From assembly GCA_964613155.1 (NCBI GenBank), contig CAZTHP010000057.1, positions 1 to 17,923 on the forward strand: a stretch of DNA of 17,923 nt. Direction: 5' to 3'. Source of the stretch: TWA4 sp964613155 (lineage in GTDB: Bacteria; Bacillota; Clostridia; Lachnospirales; Lachnospiraceae). The first letter of the stretch is position 1. The number at the start of each line of letters is the position of its first letter. The translations under genes were made by a program, and so were the position numbers. Below are positions 1-7,745 of this stretch, in pieces. The notes below the pieces were generated by a model. It was not told the DNA's origin. It saw only the letters and a list, made by a program, of their open reading frames with translations, and did no database searches.

Positions 1-4
1 TTTG

Positions 5-48
5 CCTCTTCCTTTTTATTTTTCTTTATTTTGCCAATGATAATTATA
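5..48 (-). promoter_or_regulatory. Leftward promoter -10 and ribosome site for a gene beyond the left edge
   Basis: On the minus strand a TATAAT box (plus 43-48) is followed about 30 nt later by AGGAAGAGG (plus 5-13), a good Shine-Dalgarno sequence, with the expected start codon lying just off the window. No clear -35 box is visible. This suggests a further leftward gene next to the methyltransferase cluster, which could be the missing corrinoid protein, but nothing of its coding sequence is visible. Confidence 0.35.
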
Positions 49-133
49 CTCTAAGGCGGGAATCCTCGGTTATTCAATTGCCGATGTAGTTCATAGTTTA
101 CACGGAATTAATTACACTCTCATAACACCATAA

Positions 134-187
134 AAATATCTCCTAAATAGATTTCGATTTCTTATCTAATCTACTTAGGAGATATTT
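134..187 (-). terminator. Long hairpin, probable terminator after MttB-like 1
   Basis: A perfect 13-bp inverted repeat (134-146 with 175-187) continues after one mismatch as a 6-bp stem (148-153 with 168-173) around a 14-nt loop. On the minus strand it lies about 70 nt after the stop codon of the MttB-like gene and is followed by a short U-rich run. The stem is AU-rich, so termination strength is uncertain; it may work in both directions. Confidence 0.5.
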
Positions 188-203
188 GTTATTCATTTAG
201 AGT

Positions 204-245
204 CAGTTCATAATTAATTAGTAGCAGTTCACAATTAACTAATAG
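204..245. repeat. Two-copy 21-bp tandem repeat after MttB-like 1
   Basis: Two adjacent 21-bp copies (204-224 and 225-245), both beginning CAGTTCAYAATTAAYTARTA, lie just downstream of the MttB-like 1 stop codon. A degraded third copy may run into the end of the gene. No function is evident. Confidence 0.6.
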
Positions 246-255
246 CCCTTCCTAA

Positions 256-1686
256 CTAACGATACTTCTCTTCTAATTCCTGAATAATAGCAGCTAATTG
301 TTTGGATTTTTCTTCCTCAAGCGGATGACTGCTTCCTTTTTCAATGATTTCAATTGCACGACGGATATATTTTTCTTCACTACTTTCTGTTCTAGCTGCG
401 CATTCGGAACGACTTTCAGAAGTAAAGAGATCAGGCTGCCAGAAATCACGGAATTTTTCAAGTGTATCATCGTGAACAAGATAGTATGCGCCAGGGCCTT
501 CTTCGTCAATGATTGTTTCTGCAAGAGTTTCGGTGTTGATTTCAAGACCTTTTTGAATTCGTTTTAAGAATCCGATGGTTTCATTTGCAAAGACGATACC
601 GGGAAGATAACCGATTGTACAGTTTTCAAATCCGCCCATACCAATATTTAAATTGGTTCCACATAACATAGCTGTGTATTGCTGAGTTGCAATATCAAAA
701 GAAGAGACGGTATCGATATGGCCGTTTGCACTGTCACCGCCCATATTAGCACTGCAGATCAGATTCAGATAGCGGAATAAATCACCGGTTGCTGCTGTTG
801 CAAGGCAGTATTCCGGGTTATGACGTTCAATCGTAACAGTACGGAAATTCATGTTATCATTGTATTTTCCGACGATAAAGGGAGTACCGGGATTTACAAG
901 CTGGCTAAGAACGAGTCCGGAAAGGGTATCAGCCATTCCAACGACGATTGCACCTGCTAAATAAATAGGGGAATTTCCACCAAAAGAAATACCAGCGACA
1001 TGAAGCATGGGAATATTTCTCTCAGCCGTATAAATAATCTGCTCTAAAGCGTCTTCATTTTGGATAAGCGGATCCATGGGACAAGTCAGACAAAGGGCAT
1101 GTGGTTTTTTGGAAATAGCATCTTCACCACAGGCAGTTTGAATCATTTCAAGTTCTGCTTTCAGATTATTTAAATTCTGTGCCCAGAACATAAAAGGCTT
1201 TACGGCGTTATTTAAGAGAGCTTCAACTTCATATACGTCTGCCAGATTCATATTTCCTTCATTTATGCTGCATAAAGCACTTGCCCAACCTACGTTTTCC
1301 ATGGCATCACAGATTAAAGCAGCATTTACAGCATCTTGTTTTGTGGTGCTGCGTACTTGTTTGGTATACAAATCTGTGGTGCTGACACAGGAAATTCCAG
1401 GACCGAATACAGAAGAATCCGGTGTTAATTCAAGAGAAGGATTTCCCAGTCGGTCGTATAATGTGATTTTTCGAGGAACCGTTTCAATTGCTTTTTCCAC
1501 GAGTTTTTGCGGGATTTTAACCATTTCCCCTTCGACAGCACAGCCATTTTCCGCAAAAATTTTCCGAGCGGTTTCACTGCGAACTTCAATTCCGGTCTGT
1601 GATAAAATACGATAAACAGCATTCATGAGTTCTTCACATTGGGAAGTGGTTAATGTTGTCATGGTTACGTTTCTTGTAGCACTCAT
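256..1686 (-). CDS. MttB-family (non-pyrrolysine) corrinoid methyltransferase 1
   Basis: This 476-residue cytoplasmic protein belongs to the trimethylamine methyltransferase (MttB) superfamily. It shows the family's TIM-barrel sequence style, including GPGISC (about 95-100), LSQLVNPGTPF (about 260-270) and NETIGFL (about 368-374). True trimethylamine MttB reads through an in-frame amber codon as pyrrolysine; this frame has none, so it belongs with the MtgB/MtpB/MtcB-like proteins that demethylate glycine betaine, proline betaine or carnitine. The product is methyl-corrinoid protein plus demethylated amine. Which substrate it uses cannot be read from sequence. The ATG start has GGAGG nine bases upstream. 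It is the last visible gene of a leftward group with a second MttB paralogue and two UroD-fold proteins. No corrinoid partner is visible beside it, although another gene seems to start just past the left edge. Confidence 0.9.
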   Translation of the reverse strand: MSATRNVTMTTLTTSQCEELMNAVYRILSQTGIEVRSETARKIFAENGCAVEGEMVKIPQKLVEKAIETVPRKITLYDRLGNPSLELTPDSSVFGPGISCVSTTDLYTKQVRSTTKQDAVNAALICDAMENVGWASALCSINEGNMNLADVYEVEALLNNAVKPFMFWAQNLNNLKAELEMIQTACGEDAISKKPHALCLTCPMDPLIQNEDALEQIIYTAERNIPMLHVAGISFGGNSPIYLAGAIVVGMADTLSGLVLSQLVNPGTPFIVGKYNDNMNFRTVTIERHNPEYCLATAATGDLFRYLNLICSANMGGDSANGHIDTVSSFDIATQQYTAMLCGTNLNIGMGGFENCTIGYLPGIVFANETIGFLKRIQKGLEINTETLAETIIDEEGPGAYYLVHDDTLEKFRDFWQPDLFTSESRSECAARTESSEEKYIRRAIEIIEKGSSHPLEEEKSKQLAAIIQELEEKYR

Positions 1687-1754
1687 AATTTTAATCCTCC
1701 GTATGGTTTGTATAAATTTTGTAAAATTGCTTCATGGCAGCTGCGAGAAGTCAA

Positions 1755-1809
1755 TTTGATGTAGTTGCTAGTATATAGCTACAGTTGCTTTTATTATTGC
1801 AACGATTTA
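1755..1809. repeat. 55-bp sequence repeated exactly across the assembly gap (left copy)
   Basis: The 55 bases before the N run are identical to 1910-1964 after it. It contains a small GTTGC/GCAAC stem (1784-1788 with 1799-1803). The length equals a commonly used de Bruijn k-mer, so it most likely marks two contig ends sharing a k-mer overlap. Confidence 0.9.
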
Positions 1810-1909
1810 NNNNNNNNNNNNNNNNNNNNNNNNNNNNNNNNNNNNNNNNNNNNNNNNNNNNNNNNNNNNNNNNNNNNNNNNNNNNNNNNNNNNNNNNNNN
1901 NNNNNNNNN
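1810..1909. other. Assembly gap (100 N)
   Basis: Exactly 100 N lie in the spacer between the two MttB-like genes. The round number indicates a gap of unknown size. No coding sequence is interrupted: the genes on both sides are complete, with their own stop and start codons. Confidence 0.98.
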
Positions 1910-1964
1910 TTTGATGTAGTTGCTAGTATATAGCTACAGTTGCTTTTATTATTGCAACGATTTA
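1910..1964. repeat. 55-bp sequence repeated exactly across the assembly gap (right copy)
   Basis: This stretch is identical to 1755-1809. It means either that the true gap is zero and the ends overlap, or that a tandem repeat with a unit of at least 55 bp was not resolved. Confidence 0.9.
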
Positions 1965-2001
1965 GCTGTTTTTGTAATTCATTAGCTATTTTTGTAATTC
2001 A
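1962..2001. repeat. Two-copy 20-bp tandem repeat after MttB-like 2
   Basis: Copies at 1962-1981 and 1982-2001 share TTAGCTRTTTTTGTAATTCA and differ at one position. They lie 3' of the MttB-like 2 stop codon. The rest of the 1687-2027 spacer holds the ribosome site of MttB-like 1, the 55-bp flanks and the N gap. Confidence 0.75.
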
Positions 2002-2027
2002 GCATTTGCCTTTGTTCTTACAATTCC

Positions 2028-3509
2028 TCAAATTTTACTGGAATTGAGTTTTGCAACGGCATTTTCGAGGATCTGATCCATGGCGTTGAGAATTTCCTCG
2101 GATTTGGGTTCTTGGATTCCTTGTTCCAGGATATGATTGATCTGTTCGTTGGCGCGTGTTTGGTAGTTTTTACAGCCGGATTCGTTATAGGTTGTCCAGT
2201 TTTGACGAGCGAGTGCGCCGGAAGGCCGCCAGTTTTCGGTGTAATGCTCAACGGTATGTTCTTCTGAAAGGAAGTTTCCTTCAGGGCCTACTTCGTCGAT
2301 CACATCGAATGCGAGTGTTTCTTCTGAGACTTCAAGACCGCCGATGATATGGTCGAGGAAGCCGATGGTATCGTTGCAGAAATAAAGTGCTTCCAGGGAA
2401 CCGGTCATAGCAGTTTCGAGGAATCCACCGAAGAAATTCAGATTGCTTCCGGAGAGCATGGAGGTATACATCTGGATGGTTAAATCCATTGCTGCCTGTT
2501 GGTCAAATGTTATAGCATCGGTCATTCCCATGTGACATACGTTAGGCAGGTTCAAATATCGATACAGGTCGACACTTGCTGCGGCTGCTAATGAGAGTTC
2601 TGGTGCTGTCATAGCAAATGAAGTGGTAGACATATCCATGATATCGAGGAAGCAGGTTCCGATAAAAGGACAGCCGGGATTTACTAATTGCGAGAGTACC
2701 ATTCCGACCATAGAATCGGCGAGTGCAAGTGCCAGTGAGCCTGCTAATGTGACAGGTCCTGTTGCACCGATCATGGGTGCTGCAATATAGGGGGTGGGAA
2801 TTCCTTTTTCAAACATATAAAGGATGGTATCAACATTTGCTGCATTATGTGTTAAGGGAGAAGCACAGTCCGCTCCGGCAATAGCAAATGGTTTATTTTG
2901 GAAATTTTCTTCTCCACCTGCAACCGCGCAGCAAAGTTTGTAGCTGGTTTCAATTTCAAGTAAATTTGTAGACATCAAGAGGACTGGTTTGGTCGTTCCT
3001 TTTAATAATTCCCGAACTTCATAAGCGGCGGCAAGTTCTTCTTCGCAGTCGGATAAGAGTGTCAGTCCGCAGGCTACGTCGATGTTCGGAAGGGATTCTA
3101 CAAGAATTGCAGTATCCAGTGCATCCTGTTTGACGCAGGGACGACGTTCTCCAGTTTTGGTATCAATCCGATAAACGTTGCACATACCGGGGACAAAATA
3201 GGAGCTGCCGTTTCGTGCATTCAGCTTTAAGGCTTCGTTTCCTTTTTGATCATAGATCGTCACCTCAGAAGGTGCTGTTTTCAGGCAGCGATCAAAAAGT
3301 TCAGTAGGAATTTTCACATGAGTTCCCTCTACTGTGCAGCCGTGGTCGGCTAACAGCGTTCTTGCCCGCTCATTTTTCATGGAAATCCCTGTATTTGCCA
3401 GGATATTTTTAGCGGTCGATACAATTTTTTCACATTGCTGTTCATTCAGTGTTTGAAATTGGAGACTTTGATGGTCTTCTCCATAACATTGATTTATTTT
3501 ATTTCTCAT
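2028..3509 (-). CDS. MttB-family (non-pyrrolysine) corrinoid methyltransferase 2
   Basis: This is a second MttB-superfamily protein of 493 residues, clearly paralogous to its neighbour. It shares the segments VLSQLVNPGCPFI and NDTIGFLDHI and a similar N-terminal half with KQDA and the EVxELL/EVxALL region. It should transfer a methyl group from an amine to a corrinoid protein in the cytoplasm. There is no in-frame amber codon, so it is of the non-pyrrolysine type. I chose the ATG at 3509: AAGGA lies nine bases upstream, whereas a TTG nine bases earlier in frame would sit directly against that ribosome site. It starts 76 bp after the UroD-like 1 stop codon with no terminator between them, so the two are probably co-transcribed. 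Divergence from MttB-like 1 suggests a different substrate, or a heteromeric pair; the sequence does not decide. Confidence 0.9.
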   Translation of the reverse strand: MRNKINQCYGEDHQSLQFQTLNEQQCEKIVSTAKNILANTGISMKNERARTLLADHGCTVEGTHVKIPTELFDRCLKTAPSEVTIYDQKGNEALKLNARNGSSYFVPGMCNVYRIDTKTGERRPCVKQDALDTAILVESLPNIDVACGLTLLSDCEEELAAAYEVRELLKGTTKPVLLMSTNLLEIETSYKLCCAVAGGEENFQNKPFAIAGADCASPLTHNAANVDTILYMFEKGIPTPYIAAPMIGATGPVTLAGSLALALADSMVGMVLSQLVNPGCPFIGTCFLDIMDMSTTSFAMTAPELSLAAAASVDLYRYLNLPNVCHMGMTDAITFDQQAAMDLTIQMYTSMLSGSNLNFFGGFLETAMTGSLEALYFCNDTIGFLDHIIGGLEVSEETLAFDVIDEVGPEGNFLSEEHTVEHYTENWRPSGALARQNWTTYNESGCKNYQTRANEQINHILEQGIQEPKSEEILNAMDQILENAVAKLNSSKI

Positions 3510-3585
3510 AATTGTCAATCCTTATCATTATTGTTGGTGTCGAGCAGTTTGAACCATCGTTGCAGATGTTGCGCAGGTCAAATCA

Positions 3586-4671
3586 TCATTTCTGACATTG
3601 TGCAGCTTCAATTGCGGTTTCACGAGCAATCTGGTAACAGTATTTTCGAACGTCAAAGCTCCGGCTGGGTGCGCTGTCTACGATGGAAAATGTCGAATTC
3701 ATGCCGCCGGCCAGTTTTTTGTAAAATTCGCGGACTTCCTGCTGGAATGCGGCATCGTCTTCTGCAAGTGGTTCGACATATCCGGGATAGCCATCGAAGA
3801 AGATTTGATCGCCGTATTTTTGAATGGTATCTTCGATATTGTCTTTGACGGCTTCGTAATTGTACTGCCACCAATCGACTTCTTCATCAATCATGACGGG
3901 AACAAATGCACTGGAATTGCCGCAGCAATGATGCATAAATTTCATGCCCAATTCATGTGTACGCTTGGTAAGTGCATGAACATGAGGGGCGAAGATTTCC
4001 GAAGCTAAAGTCGGGGAGAAGAAAGGTGCTCTTTGAGAGCCCCAGTCGTCTGACATAACGATAATATCGGTTTTCAGGTATTTGTGGCAGTGTTCAATCA
4101 AAGAAATGTTGTATTCTTCGAGACGTTTTACGAAGTCGATACAGTTTTCCGGATCTTCTAAAAGTGCCATCGCAGCATTTTCAAAGCCCATCAGTGTGAT
4201 CATTCGTTCAAAGAGAGAGCTCCAGAGGAAAACGGCATTGGGTCTGTCAGGGTCAAGCACAGAATATTCTTCTTCGGCTTTTTCCCAGTCCCATTTGGAA
4301 GGATCCGGCCAGTCTAAATTTTTCCAGTCGGCGATGTCCTTTAAAAGGATATTTCCCGGTTCTGGGAAAGCTGGAAGATCCGGTGCGCTGGTATCAGGAA
4401 CCCAATTGCATCCAAATGCATCTTTTCCACCGCTCCATCCACATGCGATACTGTCCGGGATAACCTGTGGGTACATAAAGTTGAGATCGCTATTGACATC
4501 GGGAACCCACAGAGCTCCCTGGCGTTTGAAAAATAAGTCCAGATTTTCGCGTGGTGTGATCGGTGTGTTTAATTTATCGGTAAATACACCAGGAAATGTA
4601 AATGTATCCGAGGGAACGGTAGGAAATTGGCCGATGGTATTTAATTCATCTGATTTGAAACTGGTAGTCAT
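3586..4671 (-). CDS. UroD/MtaA-fold protein 1, candidate methylcorrinoid methyltransferase
   Basis: This is a 361-residue protein of the uroporphyrinogen decarboxylase superfamily, in the branch used by MtaA, MtbA and CmuA to move methyl groups to or from corrinoid proteins. It carries an MHHCCG segment (246-251). That supplies the His-x-Cys of the zinc site that activates the acceptor thiol in MtaA-type enzymes; a later Cys near the C-terminus (KYCYQ) could be the third ligand. A DDWGS motif (about 208-212) is shared with UroD-like 2. Start choice: an upstream in-frame ATG at 4695 would translate the purine-rich AAAGGAG and AGGA ribosome sites themselves, so the ATG at 4671 is preferred. Position between UroD-like 2 and MttB-like 2 supports a methyl-transfer role rather than heme synthesis. 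Whether the acceptor is tetrahydrofolate or another molecule is unknown. Confidence 0.8.
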   Translation of the reverse strand: MTTSFKSDELNTIGQFPTVPSDTFTFPGVFTDKLNTPITPRENLDLFFKRQGALWVPDVNSDLNFMYPQVIPDSIACGWSGGKDAFGCNWVPDTSAPDLPAFPEPGNILLKDIADWKNLDWPDPSKWDWEKAEEEYSVLDPDRPNAVFLWSSLFERMITLMGFENAAMALLEDPENCIDFVKRLEEYNISLIEHCHKYLKTDIIVMSDDWGSQRAPFFSPTLASEIFAPHVHALTKRTHELGMKFMHHCCGNSSAFVPVMIDEEVDWWQYNYEAVKDNIEDTIQKYGDQIFFDGYPGYVEPLAEDDAAFQQEVREFYKKLAGGMNSTFSIVDSAPSRSFDVRKYCYQIARETAIEAAQCQK

Positions 4672-4753
4672 AATTTTCCTGTTTTCTCCTTTCATGGTTT
4701 AGCCAGCTGGTGAAGCTTAGTCGGCAGTTACAAGATTTCGAGAATCCATCTAT

Positions 4754-4861
4754 TCGCTTTTTATTAGAAAAGCTATCTACAAGTTTTCTATTTGAAAGTC
4801 TATTGATTAGTTTTCTATTAGAGAAGCTATCTACTAGTTTTCTATTTGAAAGTCTAAGTAT
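4754..4861. repeat. 27-bp tandem repeat, four copies
   Basis: Four units start at 4754, 4781, 4808 and 4835. Odd and even copies resemble each other most: ATTAGARAAGCTATCTAC occurs in copies 1 and 3, and CTATTTGAAAGTCTA in copies 2 and 4. This gives a higher-order 54-bp period (4763-4802 and 4817-4856 differ at two positions). The array lies in the leader of the UroD-like 1 gene, beyond the hairpin that follows UroD-like 2. Confidence 0.8.
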
Positions 4862-4902
4862 ACATTTTCTTTTTTGGGTTTAATGCTTCAGAGTATATAA
4901 AA

Positions 4903-4953
4903 TTTCACAAAACCGCTGAAAAAGAATGGGCTCTTTAAAGTGGTTTTGTGAAA
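4903..4953 (-). terminator. Strong hairpin, probable terminator after UroD-like 2
   Basis: A 15-bp inverted repeat (4903-4917 with 4939-4953) has one non-Watson-Crick position and an inner AAAGA/TCTTT stem. On the minus strand it begins 27 nt after the UroD-like 2 stop codon and is followed by AUUUUAU. It probably ends that transcript, which makes UroD-like 1 and MttB-like 2 a separate or partly separate transcription unit. Confidence 0.65.
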
Positions 4954-4980
4954 CTTTATTTTAAGAAAGCTTTTGAAAAC

Positions 4981-5973
4981 TTACGGGAACATTTCTTTGC
5001 TCACTTCGTCGATGCATTCATTTACATATTCGTAAACGCCAGGGTAAGTGGACATCGGCCCGCCCTGTGTCATGCAGGGCATGAAATATTTGGTTCCGCA
5101 GGCACGGCAGATTTTTTCAACGACCGCTTTTACTTCTTCTTTGGTCCAATCTTCCCGGTCTACAATCTGGCTATCGATACCGGTTAAGAAAGAAATCTGA
5201 CCACCGTATTTTTTCACCAGCTCCGGAATATCGTTTGCGATGGTTCCGCCCTGCCATACATCGACGCCCATTTCGATCATAAACGGTACGTAAGAGGCTG
5301 CGTAAGAATCGGAGTGATGAATGATGAGATAGCCTGCATCGTGATAAGCTTTGTAGAGACGTTTATAAGGTTCCAGATAAAATTCAGCAAACATTTCCGT
5401 AGACATGAAGGTTGATTTGGAAGAACCCCAGTCATCATGGTGCAGAACGATATCGGGATGAAGGCGGTCTGCCATCTGGCGAAGGTACTGAATTTCCCAG
5501 TCGACAAAATAATCGATCATTTCGTGCATTTCGTCTGGATTGGTATACAGTGCAACCAAAGCATTTTCCATGCCCATCAGGTTGTGTGTCAGTTCAAATA
5601 ATCCAGGGAAGATGGTAGGTCCTACTAAAACTTCATTTCGGTCATAGGAATTGTAATCTTCAATCGCTTTCTGCCATAATTCTTCGGAATATTCTAAAGG
5701 CGGCGCTTTTACAACGCTTTTCCAGTCTTCAATGTCTTCCAGAACGGTTTTGCCGGGGCCATGAACGGGAAATGGACCGGGGGTATTGGGCGGCCAGGAC
5801 CAGGTAACACCCCACATATCAACGCAGTCCGGTGCGCCGGGTTCCCAGGGAAATGGATTTGTAGCATTCCATGGATCGGAATAGGGCATCGGGAAAAATT
5901 CAAACTGTTTTACAAAACGGTCAGGATGTCCGCCGCGAATTGTTTCTAGAAAATTTTCTTTAATAGTAAGCAT
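4981..5973 (-). CDS. UroD/MtaA-fold protein 2
   Basis: This 330-residue protein of the uroporphyrinogen decarboxylase superfamily is closer in length to MtaA/MtbA than UroD-like 1 is. It shares DDWGSS (about 181-186) with its neighbour. The zinc-site region differs: it reads IIHHSDSYAAS (218-228), with Ser and Asp where UroD-like 1 has Cys-Cys, while a Cys is present at FMPCMTQGG (C300). It could be a methyl transferase with an altered metal site, or an enzyme acting directly on a methylated substrate, as some UroD-fold O-demethylases do. The ATG start has GAGGTG eight bases upstream. A strong hairpin follows the stop codon and a four-copy 71-bp repeat precedes the gene, so it may be transcribed alone or by readthrough from the MFS gene. 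Confidence 0.8.
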   Translation of the reverse strand: MLTIKENFLETIRGGHPDRFVKQFEFFPMPYSDPWNATNPFPWEPGAPDCVDMWGVTWSWPPNTPGPFPVHGPGKTVLEDIEDWKSVVKAPPLEYSEELWQKAIEDYNSYDRNEVLVGPTIFPGLFELTHNLMGMENALVALYTNPDEMHEMIDYFVDWEIQYLRQMADRLHPDIVLHHDDWGSSKSTFMSTEMFAEFYLEPYKRLYKAYHDAGYLIIHHSDSYAASYVPFMIEMGVDVWQGGTIANDIPELVKKYGGQISFLTGIDSQIVDREDWTKEEVKAVVEKICRACGTKYFMPCMTQGGPMSTYPGVYEYVNECIDEVSKEMFP

Positions 5974-6067
5974 AAATCATTCACCTCAAAGTTATAAAAT
6001 TTCAAACGTTTTAAGATTTTACATTGGAAACTTTCAGTTTTCTTGCTGTAAAGTTTTTTGTTTTTTA

Positions 6068-6305
6068 AACCGTAACCTTCCAGCTTCACTGGCCAGTTAC
6101 AGTTGTTGTAGTTTTTGTTGTTATTTGTTAATTTTTTGAACCGTAACCTTCCAGCTTCACTGGCCAGTTACAGTTGTTGTAGTTTTTGTTGTCATTTGTT
6201 ATTTTTTTAAACCGTAACCTTCCAGTTTCACCGGTCAGTTACGGTTCTTGTAATATTTGTAGTTTCCTGTTAATTTTTTGAACCGTAGCTTTTCAGCTTT
6301 ACCGG
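6068..6305 (-). repeat. 71-bp tandem repeat, four copies, each with a conserved hairpin
   Basis: Units begin at 6068, 6139, 6210 and 6281, an exact 71-bp period; the fourth is shortened and runs into the end of the MFS gene. Each unit begins AACCGTAAC (AACCGTAGC in unit 4). In units 1 to 3 this arm pairs with GTTACAGTT or GTTACGGTT 20 bases further on, around an inner CCAG/CTGG stem. In the minus-strand RNA, the sequence differences between units become G-U or Watson-Crick pairs. In the plus strand they would be C-A mismatches. This points to a structure kept in the transcript running from the MFS gene to UroD-like 2. Confidence 0.85.
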
Positions 6306-7505
6306 TTAGTTACCGTGATTTTTCTTTGAAAAGTTACAGATCAGCTCGATCACGAGTGATACCAAAAGGATTCCAGCTGCATACGGATAAACGGAGGTAA
6401 TACCGCCGCCGGTTACGCTCATGAGTGTTGAGAACAGGTATGTACCAACGGTGATCGCAATACTGTAGTTAAAGGTCATAAGTCCCATAACCATACCGGT
6501 TTGTTCGGGTGCGACCAGTTCTGCGGCAAATACATAGACCATTGTAAAAATACCGCCGTAGGAAAAGCCATAGATCAGAGAACCTGCTGCAGCTGCGGTT
6601 GTGCTGGGTGCCAGATACATCCATGCATAGGTCAGGATGGGCAGCAGAAGCACGAGCAGACTGTATTTGCGGTGCATTTTCTGGTACATAAAGCCAAATA
6701 CAACACAGGAAATCATACTGCCTACTGTGGTAAGAGAGGAAATCGTACCGGTAAATGCAGTTGAGCCGAGCGCGTGTTCATCTACATAAAGGGAAATGTA
6801 GGTAAAGAAACAGGAGTAGCACATAAAGAACAGGAACATGGAGATAAAATAAATCCAAAACGGTGCGCCATAGCCTTTTTTGCTGTCTCCAGCCGGGCTG
6901 TCAGCACTTCCTGCTGCTTCTGTGATTTCTGCCTGGGCAGGTTTGTTATTCGGCAAGAATAAAATTGTTAAGATCAGCATGGGTACGGCAAACCAGTTTA
7001 CGCGAAAGGCGCAGTTCCAGCCATTTGTAGCAAGCATACCGGCTAAGAACGTGATACATACACCTAATCCGGACATGGCAGTGTTGTAATAGCCCATTTG
7101 AGAAGCACGTTGGCCTTCATCTAAAAAGCATTCGCTGATGATTGCCATACCAGCAGTATTGGAGAAACCGGCACCGATCGCCATTAAAAAGCTGCAGATT
7201 AAGATTACATAAATATTTTCTCCCATAGGAGCGATGATACCTGCTAACATTAGAATACCTGCAAAAATCAGCTCCGTTTTGGTAGATATTTTTTTCAATA
7301 AGGATCCAGCTGCGAGACTGGCAAGTGCGGTCAGCAGAGACGGCCAGGATAAGATTGCTGTGATAATATTTTCACTTCCGGGGAAAGCGATATAGAGATC
7401 GTTTACAATGACAATTTCTGACATCTGCCACATTACCGTAAATGAGGTTGCCCATACAGCCAGTGTAAAGAGAATTTTTTTTGCTTTACTCATTTCATTT
7501 GACAT
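6306..7505 (-). CDS. Major facilitator superfamily (MFS) transporter
   Basis: This is a 399-residue integral membrane protein with about 12 hydrophobic segments. A hydrophilic loop (around residues 195-215, with the segment EITEAAGSADSPAGDSKK) separates the two six-helix halves, as usual for MFS carriers. The loop after helix 2 ends LLKKISTK, resembling the family's basic motif. I start it at the ATG at 7505 because AAGGAAG lies seven bases upstream. A longer frame beginning at 7568 would add a hydrophobic stretch spanning the ribosome site. It is the first gene of the leftward methyltransferase group and diverges from a PucR-type regulator. The natural inference is uptake of the methylated substrate or export of its demethylated product. 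Substrate specificity cannot be read from the sequence. Confidence 0.88.
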   Translation of the reverse strand: MSNEMSKAKKILFTLAVWATSFTVMWQMSEIVIVNDLYIAFPGSENIITAILSWPSLLTALASLAAGSLLKKISTKTELIFAGILMLAGIIAPMGENIYVILICSFLMAIGAGFSNTAGMAIISECFLDEGQRASQMGYYNTAMSGLGVCITFLAGMLATNGWNCAFRVNWFAVPMLILTILFLPNNKPAQAEITEAAGSADSPAGDSKKGYGAPFWIYFISMFLFFMCYSCFFTYISLYVDEHALGSTAFTGTISSLTTVGSMISCVVFGFMYQKMHRKYSLLVLLLPILTYAWMYLAPSTTAAAAGSLIYGFSYGGIFTMVYVFAAELVAPEQTGMVMGLMTFNYSIAITVGTYLFSTLMSVTGGGITSVYPYAAGILLVSLVIELICNFSKKNHGN

Positions 7506-7689
7506 CTTGTTTCTTCCTTTCTTCTCATTTGTGTTGTGTAAAAATACCGAAAGAATCACCTTCAACATTTAGTTAATATGTACATATTTATTTGAATTGT
7601 CTTTAGTATATATAATAATTGCACAAAATAAAAGATTTAAACTTTCTGGAAGTCCATTTAGAATATGTATAAAGTTTCCTAAAAATATT

Positions 7690-7735
7690 TTGGCAATCAT
7701 TTTTTTGTGTTATAATATCCAAAAACGGAAGGGGA
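7690..7735 (+). promoter_or_regulatory. Promoter and ribosome site of the PucR-type regulator
   Basis: TTGGCA (7690-7695) and TATAAT (7711-7716) are separated by a slightly short 15-bp spacer. GGAAGGGGA (7727-7735) follows, ten bases before the ATG. The 177-bp divergent region also holds an AAACTTT/AAAGTTT inverted pair between the two genes that could serve an operator. The leftward promoter of the MFS gene is not clear. Confidence 0.6.
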
Positions 7736-7745
7736 TTTTGGGATA

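Noticed and set aside
256..1686. Pyrrolysine-containing MttB
   Set aside because: The frame is full length without an internal amber codon. It ends at TAG, but readthrough would add only a few codons before a TAA, so this is an ordinary stop.
1719..1740. TTGTAAAATTGCTTCATGG upstream of MttB-like 1 as a copy of the mtaB operator
   Set aside because: It resembles the motif but lacks the GG and two central bases and is unpaired; in AT-rich DNA this is expected by chance.
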